A DNA stretch of 5,789 nt, from contig JAPONU010000118.1 in NCBI GenBank assembly GCA_026713745.1, positions 1 through 5,789 on the forward strand, in the 5' to 3' direction. Below, piece after piece: positions 1 through 4,971 of the stretch. Within the stretch, counting starts at the first letter, position 1. Each line of letters opens with the position of its first letter. The position numbers were made by a program, and so were the translations under genes. Source of the DNA: a bacterium (lineage in GTDB: Bacteria > Actinomycetota > Acidimicrobiia > Acidimicrobiales > CATQHL01). Below the pieces are notes generated by a model that had not been told where the DNA came from, did no database searches, and saw only the letters and a program-made list of their open reading frames with translations.

Positions 1-1
1 G

Positions 2-652
2 ATGCAGTACTACCGCGACATCGGGTTGGCAGGCTGCAAGACCAAGGTCGGCGGCCAGGCGCCGGAGACCGACGCGCACCGCTTCAAGGTGATGCAGGAG
101 GCCGCCGGCGAGGACTTCATCCTCATGGCCGACGCCAACGGCGGCTACACCGTCGCCGAGGCCGTCCGCTTCGTGCGCCTCGTCGGCGCCGAGAGCCTGC
201 GCTGGTTCGAGGAGCCGGTGCGCTGGTTCAACGACACCCGCGGCATGCGTGATGTGCGCTACATGACCGGTGTGCCGGTCGCCGCAGGCCAGAGCGAGAT
301 GTCACGCAAGGGGGCGGGCGAGTTGATGGCCGCCGGGGCAATCGACGTGTGCAACTTCGACGCATCCTGGGGCGGCGGGCCGACCGAGTGGCGCCGGGTC
401 GCCGGCATGGCCGCCGTCCACGGCGTGGAGGTCGGCCACCACGAGGAGCCGCAGATCTCCGCCCACCTGCTGGCGTCGGTCCCGCACGGCACCTACGTGG
501 AGTGCTTCCACCCCGACCGGGACCCGCTGTTCTGGAACCTCATGGCCAACCGCCCCGAGATCAGCAACGGCATGTACCCGCTGCCCCAGGGCCCCGGCTG
601 GGGCCTCGAACTGGACGCCGACTACGTAGATCGCTACCGCGACGACCGCTAG
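2..652 (+). CDS. Mandelate racemase subgroup enolase-superfamily enzyme, C-terminal part (5' truncated by window)
   Basis: Seen: an open frame from the window edge to TAG at 650-652. About 216 residues remain of a family that is usually 360-400 long, so the N-terminal capping domain is missing and the ATG at 2 is probably internal. Numbering from that ATG, the barrel residues are K13-x-K15, D44 (DANGGY), E70 (FEEP), D120 (NFDAS), H147 (GHHEEP) and E167 (YVE). Established: the spacings K15-D44 (29), E70-D44 (26), H147-D120 (27) and E167-H147 (20) equal those of mandelate racemase K166, D195, E221, D270, H297 and E317. This indicates KxK and His-Asp acid/base chemistry: abstraction of a proton alpha to a carboxylate, with Mg2+. 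Odd: the third metal-ligand position is Gln97 (GQSE) rather than Glu. Inference: a cytosolic sugar-acid dehydratase or racemase, perhaps linked to the rhamnose genes downstream. The exact substrate cannot be told. Confidence 0.9.
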   Translation: MQYYRDIGLAGCKTKVGGQAPETDAHRFKVMQEAAGEDFILMADANGGYTVAEAVRFVRLVGAESLRWFEEPVRWFNDTRGMRDVRYMTGVPVAAGQSEMSRKGAGELMAAGAIDVCNFDASWGGGPTEWRRVAGMAAVHGVEVGHHEEPQISAHLLASVPHGTYVECFHPDRDPLFWNLMANRPEISNGMYPLPQGPGWGLELDADYVDRYRDDR

Positions 653-663
653 ATTCAGCTTTG

Positions 664-1848
664 GTGCTTGACGATGCCGAGATCACCGATCTGGTGCGAG
701 CCGGGGAGTCTGACTGCCTTGAGTTGACAGAGTCCGCCGACCTCTCCAAGATTCGTCACGCTATCTGCGCCTTCGCGAACGACCTTCCCGGGCACAAGAA
801 GCCAGGAATCGTCATCGTTGGGTTGCGGGACGACGGCACTTGTGCGGAGTTGACGATAGATGATGATCTGCTCGTGCTTCTGGGAGGTCTCCGCGCTGAC
901 GGCAAGATTCTTCCCTTCCCCGTGATGAGTGTCGGTCGACGGTCAATTGAAGGCTGTGACGTAGCGGTCGTGCAGGTCGAGCCGTCCGACACTCTGCCGC
1001 ATCGCGTTGACGGACGATGCTGGATCCGCGTAGGTCCCCGACGCGCGCAGGCTACAGCTGCTGAGGAGCGGCGACTGGTTGAGAAGCAGGTCGCCGGTAC
1101 GCAGGAGTTCGACTCACGGCCGCTATCGGGAGCGAGGCTCGACGATCTAGATCTGCACTACTTCGAACTCGCCTACCTGCCTCTTGCGGTCTCCCCCGAG
1201 GTGCGGGTGGAGAATGATCGGACGCTGCAGGAGCAACTGCGGTCGCTGAGACTGTTGGACCGAAATGAGCGCCCTACCGCAGCCGCGCTCCTTGCACTCG
1301 GCCATGACCCTCGAACCTTCTTGCCCGGAGCCTACATCCAGTTCTTGCGCGTAGACGGTGAGGATCTGGCCGATCCTGTCCGTTCCCAGCGCGAGATCTC
1401 GGGCCGCCTGGTGGAGCAACTCCAGGCGATCACCGCAGTGCTCGACGTGAATATTGAGGCACCGATGTCAATCGATGCAGGTCCGCCTCACCGAATCAGG
1501 CCGAACTACCCGATCCTGGCGCTGCGGCAGATCGTGTACAACGCCGTGATGCACCGAACGTACGAAACTAGTACTCCAGTGCGGGTGACCTGGTACCGCG
1601 ATCGAATCGAAGTAATCAGTCCCGGCGGTGCCTACGGCGAGGTCAATTCCCACAACTTCGGGCAACCTGGCTCCGTCTCGTACCGCAACCCACTCGTTGC
1701 CGAGATCATGAAGAACGCCGGCTACGCTGAGCGGTTTGGGGCGGGTATTGCCATTGCCCGGCGTGCTCTTGCCCACAACGGCAACCCTCCGCCGGAGTTC
1801 AGCGCTGAGGAGAACTACGTGTGGGCGATAGTGAGGCCACAACAGTGA
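664..1848 (+). CDS. Schlafen/AlbA_2 domain plus GHKL-like (HATPase_c_4) ATP-binding protein
   Basis: Seen: a protein of about 394 residues. The N-terminus (about 14-130) shows the AlbA_2 pattern: GESDCLE, then an AFAND segment, then a G-rich IVIVGLRDDG strand. The C-terminus (about 275-390) shows the HATPase_c_4 pattern: ALRQIVYNAVMHR, DRIEVISPGG, RNPLVAEIM and ERFGAGI. Known: this architecture is annotated as ATP-binding protein, putative transcriptional regulator or 'RecG-like C-terminal'. AlbA_2/Schlafen domains are linked to nucleic acid binding and are frequent in defence islands. Start: GTG 664, or TTG 661 one codon upstream. Both lie just after the TAG at 650-652 and place the GES motif near residue 14. 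There is no convincing Shine-Dalgarno, so translation may depend on read-on from the upstream gene. The open frame continues upstream inside the enolase gene, but that part is Arg/Pro-rich shadow. Odd: the N-box glutamate is Gln289 (RQxxxNA). Codons are more A/T-tolerant than in the flanking genes. The biological role is not established. Confidence 0.85.
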   Translation: MLDDAEITDLVRAGESDCLELTESADLSKIRHAICAFANDLPGHKKPGIVIVGLRDDGTCAELTIDDDLLVLLGGLRADGKILPFPVMSVGRRSIEGCDVAVVQVEPSDTLPHRVDGRCWIRVGPRRAQATAAEERRLVEKQVAGTQEFDSRPLSGARLDDLDLHYFELAYLPLAVSPEVRVENDRTLQEQLRSLRLLDRNERPTAAALLALGHDPRTFLPGAYIQFLRVDGEDLADPVRSQREISGRLVEQLQAITAVLDVNIEAPMSIDAGPPHRIRPNYPILALRQIVYNAVMHRTYETSTPVRVTWYRDRIEVISPGGAYGEVNSHNFGQPGSVSYRNPLVAEIMKNAGYAERFGAGIAIARRALAHNGNPPPEFSAEENYVWAIVRPQQ

Positions 1849-2867
1849 CCCCGATTGTTGCCTTCTTCAACAACAAGGGCGGAGTTGGTAAGACATCGCT
1901 CGTGTTTCATCTCGCCTGGATGTACGCCGACATGGGTGCACGTGTGCTGGCGGTCGACCTTGACCCACAGGCAAATCTAACTGGCATGTTCCTCACGGAT
2001 CTGGAGATGGAGATAGTTTGGCCCGACCGCGCCGAGGATCGCAGCTCCGTCCTCGGCGCGGTGTATCCATTGATTTCCGGAACGGGTGATATTGCTGAGG
2101 CGAGGATTCAGAACTGTGGTGAAAGCATTGGACTGCTCGCAGGCGATCTCGGTCTCTCGCGCTTCGAGGACACGCTCGCGGAGGCATGGCCACGATGCTT
2201 CGGCGGCGATGAGCGCGCGTTCCGGGTGATGACGGCATTCCACCGGGTCGTTACCGGCGCCTGTCGGAAGTTCAGGGCAGAGGTGGCACTCGTGGATCTC
2301 GGCCCCAACCTCGGAGCGATCAACCGTGCAGCGCTGATCACCGCTTCGCATTTCGCCGTGCCGCTCGGGCCGGACCTGTTCTCGCTCCAGGGGTTGAGAA
2401 ACCTCGGGCCGACCATCCGGCGGTGGCGCACCGATTGGATATCGATGCTCGAGAAGGCACCGCAAGGCGTTTTCGGGCCCGAGGATCTACCCGCCGGCAC
2501 GATTGAGCCCATCGGTTATGTGTTCATGCGACACTCCATTCGACGGGATCGGCCGGTTCAGGCCTATGCGCGTTGGATGGATCGGATGCCGGGGGAGTAT
2601 TCTCACGCCGTCCTCGACGAGCAGGTGAACATGCCGGAAGGTCTCGACTTCGATACTGATCCCAATTGCCTGGCTCTGCTGAAGGATTATCGCTCGCTCA
2701 TGCCGATGGCGCAGGAAGCCAACAAGCCGATGTTCAAGCTGACTCCGGCCGATGGAGCTTTCGGAGGACACCAGAGTTCTGTTCAGGCCTGCTACTGGGA
2801 TTTCGCCAAACTGGCAGAAGGAATCGGTGAGCGGATCGGTGTCTCCGCCTCGTGGGATCCGTGCTGA
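1845..2867 (+). CDS. ParA/MinD-family ATPase (deviant Walker A), coupled to the AlbA_2 gene
   Basis: Seen: a 340-residue protein opening with MTPIVAFFNNKGGVGKTS. The deviant Walker A is at residues 11-18, with signature Lys11 and Lys16. Switch I DLDPQANLT is at 38-46 and the Walker B-like LVDLGPN contains D151. A longer C-terminal half includes GYVFMRHSIRRDRP and ends SASWDPC. Start: GTG 1845 overlaps the previous stop as GTGA (1845-1848), typical of translational coupling, and puts the first strand directly before the P-loop. GTG 1821 is in frame and would add eight residues. Known: ParA/MinD ATPases form ATP-dependent dimers that position DNA, proteins or complexes. Inference: no ParB-like partner is visible, and coupling to an AlbA_2/GHKL protein argues that it works with that protein rather than in ordinary plasmid partition. 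It shares the A/T-tolerant codon usage of its partner. Function within the pair is unknown. Confidence 0.88.
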   Translation: MTPIVAFFNNKGGVGKTSLVFHLAWMYADMGARVLAVDLDPQANLTGMFLTDLEMEIVWPDRAEDRSSVLGAVYPLISGTGDIAEARIQNCGESIGLLAGDLGLSRFEDTLAEAWPRCFGGDERAFRVMTAFHRVVTGACRKFRAEVALVDLGPNLGAINRAALITASHFAVPLGPDLFSLQGLRNLGPTIRRWRTDWISMLEKAPQGVFGPEDLPAGTIEPIGYVFMRHSIRRDRPVQAYARWMDRMPGEYSHAVLDEQVNMPEGLDFDTDPNCLALLKDYRSLMPMAQEANKPMFKLTPADGAFGGHQSSVQACYWDFAKLAEGIGERIGVSASWDPC

Positions 2868-3097
2868 TCGACGGAAGGCAGCGAGGGCGGTATCTGACCC
2901 TGGAGCGCAGCTGAGACTGTCTTCTGTCCCGACGGCATCTCGCCGCATGGCGGACGGCAGCAAGGACTCGGTGGGTGGCCACCGTGTGAGCCGCGGGTCG
3001 CTTCCCAAGAACATTCGCGGCGCCGGACATCGAGTGGTTGGGGTGGCCGCAGCCAGTTTGGTGCGGTGTGGCCGCCCTTGCCAGGAATCGCGTCGGG
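2868..3097. other. Convergent intergenic spacer, no gene seen
   Basis: This stretch separates the ParA-like gene from the end of the mutarotase gene on the opposite strand. Frames open across it lack recognisable protein sequence. It holds a perfect 10-bp palindrome GGTGGCCACC (2974-2983) and a small CCGC-ATG-GCGG inverted repeat (2943-2953). Neither is followed by a T-run, so no intrinsic terminator can be called although both genes should end here. The 8-mer TTTGGTGC at 3057-3064 also occurs at 660-667, at the other edge of the accessory pair. Confidence 0.6.
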
Positions 3098-3412
3098 TCA
3101 GTCGAGGTGCCAGACCTCCTCGGCGTAGTAGAGGTTCCCGTCGGAGTCGGTGAGGCTGACGATGACCTCCTCGAACCACTTCGACCATCGGGCGTTCACC
3201 TCCGACGCGGCGATGTGGGCGAAGGCCGTGTCCCGGTCGGGATGGCATTCCACATACGCGATGATCTGGGTGCCGCGGCGGAACAGCGTGTAGTTCTTGA
3301 GCCCCGAGTCCTGGATCAGCTCGACCAATTCGGGCCAGATCTCGTCGTGGCGGCGCTTGTACTCGTCCTCGGCGCCCTCGAAGATCTCGAAGGTGAAACA
3401 CAGTCGCTCCAT
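3098..3412 (-). CDS. rhaM: L-rhamnose mutarotase
   Basis: Role: interconverts the alpha and beta anomers of L-rhamnose (EC 5.1.3.32) in the cytoplasm, supplying the anomer used by the next enzyme. Seen: 104 residues, the same length as E. coli RhaM as I recall it, with the family pattern EYKRRHDEIWPEL, then GLKNYTLF, then ARWSKWFEEV. Tyr18, His22 and Trp76 fall exactly at the positions of the E. coli active-site residues; Tyr41 is also kept. Start: ATG at 3412-3410 follows GGGAGGA and matches the family N-terminus. GTG at 3433 would add seven residues (MTTPGGP) and would put the Shine-Dalgarno inside the gene, so it is less likely. It is divergent from the sugar transporter genes and convergent with the ParA-like gene. 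Some relatives in this fold act on other deoxysugars, so fucose-like substrates remain possible. Confidence 0.92.
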   Translation of the reverse strand: MERLCFTFEIFEGAEDEYKRRHDEIWPELVELIQDSGLKNYTLFRRGTQIIAYVECHPDRDTAFAHIAASEVNARWSKWFEEVIVSLTDSDGNLYYAEEVWHLD

Positions 3413-3415
3413 GGG

Positions 3416-3422
3416 TCCTCCC
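3416..3422 (-). promoter_or_regulatory. Ribosome binding site of the mutarotase gene
   Basis: Read on the - strand, GGGAGGA lies 3 nt before ATG 3412 (4 nt from the GGAGG core). The spacing is short but the match to anti-Shine-Dalgarno is strong. It decides for ATG 3412 over the upstream GTG 3433. Confidence 0.6.
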
Positions 3423-3475
3423 GGGGTTGTCACGTGGGGCGCGCTCCGGCCGGCGCCGGGGCGACGCTAACACCG

Positions 3476-3495
3476 CTCCGCGGCGGTCTGCGGAG
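3476..3495. repeat. Small inverted repeat in the divergent intergenic region
   Basis: CTCCGC (3476-3481) and GCGGAG (3490-3495) form 6-bp arms around an 8-nt loop. It sits upstream of both divergent genes, between the mutarotase start and the transporter promoter. It could be a regulator half-site pair. In such GC-rich DNA it could also be chance. Confidence 0.3.
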
Positions 3496-3507
3496 GCGAG
3501 AAATGGT

Positions 3508-3536
3508 TTGGACTCTCGGTCCGGGAGTCGTATGCT
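3508..3536 (+). promoter_or_regulatory. Sigma70-like promoter of the sugar transporter operon
   Basis: TTGGAC (3508-3513) and TATGCT (3531-3536) are separated by exactly 17 bp, close to the TTGACA/TATAAT consensus and rare in such GC-rich DNA. Transcription would start near 3543, leaving a leader of about 100 nt before the lipoprotein ATG at 3643. The direction fits the transporter genes. No equally good promoter was seen for the mutarotase on the other strand. Confidence 0.6.
3511..3529. promoter_or_regulatory. 19-bp palindromic operator candidate inside the promoter spacer
   Basis: GACTCTCGG-T-CCGGGAGTC pairs at 8 of 9 positions around a central T; the sixth position is a T/G mismatch. It starts within the -35 hexamer and ends one base before the -10. 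A dimeric repressor bound here would block RNA polymerase. A MerR-type activator also binds 19-bp-class spacers, but the 17-bp spacing is already optimal, which favours repression. The regulator gene is not in the window. Confidence 0.5.
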
Positions 3537-3627
3537 GCCCGACGCGTCCACGACAGCGTGACGGCGTAGCGCGGGCGCGGTCATCTTGATCGCAGCCCGT
3601 TGCGTCACAATCGAAATCACCCGGGAG

Positions 3628-3633
3628 AGGGAG
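3628..3633 (+). promoter_or_regulatory. Ribosome binding site of the sugar-binding lipoprotein
   Basis: AGGGAG lies 9 nt before ATG 3643, followed by an A-rich spacer (ATCAAAATA end). It fixes the start at MKAIRRLL, which also gives a proper signal peptide, over in-frame upstream starts near 3586. Confidence 0.65.
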
Positions 3634-3642
3634 ATCAAAATA

Positions 3643-4935
3643 ATGAAAGCAATTCGACGATTGCTGGCACTGGCCTTCGTGATGGCCCTGATTGCCTCCG
3701 CATGCGGTGGCGACGACGGTGCCGCCGATGCCGCCGCCCAGCAGGCTATTGCGGCCGCCGAGGCGGATGCTGCGGCTGCGCAGGCCGAGGCCGAGTCCGC
3801 ACGCCAGGAGGCTGCGGCCGCCACCGCTGAGGCGGAAGCTGCCCGCGCTGAGGCTGCGGCCGCCACCGCTGAGGCGGACGCCGCCCGTGCCGAGGCTGAG
3901 GCCGCTGCCAGCGGCGACGCCGAAGCGCAGGCCGCTGCTGACGCCGCCCGTGCCGAGGCTGAGTCCGCTCGTGCCGAGGCTGAGTCTGCCCGCACCGAGG
4001 CGGACAGGGCCGAGAACGAGGCTGCGGCCGCGCAGGCCGCCGCCGCGGCAGCCGAGCGCCCCGCCTACAAGGTCGGTTACATCTCCCTCGGCGATCAGGT
4101 TCCGTTCGTGAAGCTGGTCTCCGACGGCATCAAGGAGGAGGCGGAGCGCCAGGGCGTCGAGCTTCTCTTCTGCGACTCCGAGATCGATGCGGGCAAGGCG
4201 CTGGAATGCGCTCAGACCTTCGAGGTCCAGGGCGTCGAGGGCCTGCTGAACTTCCAGGTGTTCCAGGAGTCATCGCCGGAGATCTGCGCGGCCCTGCCCG
4301 AGGGCATCCCCGTGATCGCCATCGACATCATCCAGCCCCCGTGCCAGCTCTCCTTCATGGGCGCCAACAACGGCTACGCCGGCTACCTCGGCGGCAGCGC
4401 CCTCGGTGCGTACTTCAAGGAGAACTTCGACTGTGACTACACGGCGTACATCTCGCTGGAGTCCACGGCCGCCGGCGCGGCCAACCGCGACCGCATGGGT
4501 GGCTATCGTCAGGGCTTCACCGAGCACTGCCCGATCATCAACGAGCAGATCATGGACGGTGCCGATCGGACCGACCCGGCGCTCGAGCAGCTCACCGACC
4601 TGCTGCCGGCGCTGCCCGGTGACCGCATCGCGGTTGTTGCCATCAACGAGGACGGCATCATCGGTGCCATCGCCGCAGCCCGGACGCTGGGACGCGACGG
4701 CGACCTCTACTTCTCGGGCCAGGGCACGGATCCGAGCATCTGGTGCGATGTCAAGAACAACCCGAACTACATCGCCTCGGTGGCCTACTTCCCCGAGCGG
4801 TACGGCACGATCCTGCTCCCGGCGATCATCAACGCCATCGAGGGCAACAGCATCGCCGGCCAGTTGTTCACGCCTCACCAGCAGATCACCTCGGAGAACA
4901 TCGACGACTACTACGAGGTCACTGGCTGCTCGTAG
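3643..4935 (+). CDS. Sugar ABC transporter substrate-binding lipoprotein with long coiled-coil stalk
   Basis: Role: captures a sugar outside the membrane and delivers it to a CUT2-type importer. Seen: 430 residues. The signal peptide MKAIRRLLALAFVMALIASAC puts the lipidated cysteine at Cys21 (lipobox ASAC, with Ala rather than Leu at -3). An Ala/Glu/Arg-rich helix-forming stalk covers about 29-138, with a Ser-Gly-Asp break at 90-92. A periplasmic-binding-protein type 1 (Peripla_BP_4-like) domain runs from about 142 (YKVGYISLGD) to the end. The domain shows features of ribose/galactose-type binders: GIKEEAERQGVEL, a central PVIAIDI strand, GANNGYAGYLGG and a late VAYFPERYG segment. Odd: the stalk is much longer than usual, and the mature domain has eight further cysteines. 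The mutarotase next door suggests L-rhamnose or a related deoxysugar, but the ligand is inferred from context only. It is followed after 36 bp by the ATPase gene, likely in one operon. Confidence 0.9.
   Translation: MKAIRRLLALAFVMALIASACGGDDGAADAAAQQAIAAAEADAAAAQAEAESARQEAAAATAEAEAARAEAAAATAEADAARAEAEAAASGDAEAQAAADAARAEAESARAEAESARTEADRAENEAAAAQAAAAAAERPAYKVGYISLGDQVPFVKLVSDGIKEEAERQGVELLFCDSEIDAGKALECAQTFEVQGVEGLLNFQVFQESSPEICAALPEGIPVIAIDIIQPPCQLSFMGANNGYAGYLGGSALGAYFKENFDCDYTAYISLESTAAGAANRDRMGGYRQGFTEHCPIINEQIMDGADRTDPALEQLTDLLPALPGDRIAVVAINEDGIIGAIAAARTLGRDGDLYFSGQGTDPSIWCDVKNNPNYIASVAYFPERYGTILLPAIINAIEGNSIAGQLFTPHQQITSENIDDYYEVTGCS
3808..3986 (+). repeat. In-frame tandem repeats encoding the heptad stalk
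   Basis: A 29-nt block is repeated at 3808-3836 and 3850-3878 (offset 42). A 24-nt block is repeated at 3877-3900 and 3940-3963 (offset 63). A 17-nt block is repeated at 3949-3965 and 3970-3986 (offset 21). All offsets are multiples of 21 nt, i.e. whole heptads, as expected from duplication within a coiled-coil coding region. The protein reads as ARAEAES-like heptads and two 14-residue EAAAATAEAxAARA units (residues 56-69 and 70-83). Long misleading open frames on the opposite strand arise from this repetitive stretch. Confidence 0.8.
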
Positions 4936-4971
4936 CCGTCTGAACGAGAGCGTCGCGAGAGATCGGACCGG

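Noticed and set aside
349..660. N-terminal extension of the AlbA_2 gene into the enolase gene
   Set aside because: The extra residues are Arg/Pro/Gly-rich shadow of the enolase frame, whose catalytic motifs are clear. The AlbA_2 domain starts just after 664.
2868..3097. Intrinsic terminator between convergent genes
   Set aside because: The palindromes present are short and none is followed by a T-run on either strand.
2752..3153. Open frame across the convergent spacer
   Set aside because: It has basic low-information composition, begins inside the ParA-like gene and ends inside the mutarotase, with no motif or ribosome binding site.
3808..3986. CRISPR-like or satellite array
   Set aside because: The repeats are in frame, unequal in length and without unique spacers. 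They encode a coiled coil.
2487..3995. 502-residue open frame on the - strand
   Set aside because: It is Ala/Ser/Arg low-complexity where it mirrors the stalk repeats, then runs antisense through the mutarotase and ParA-like genes in the wrong frame. It has no recognisable domain.
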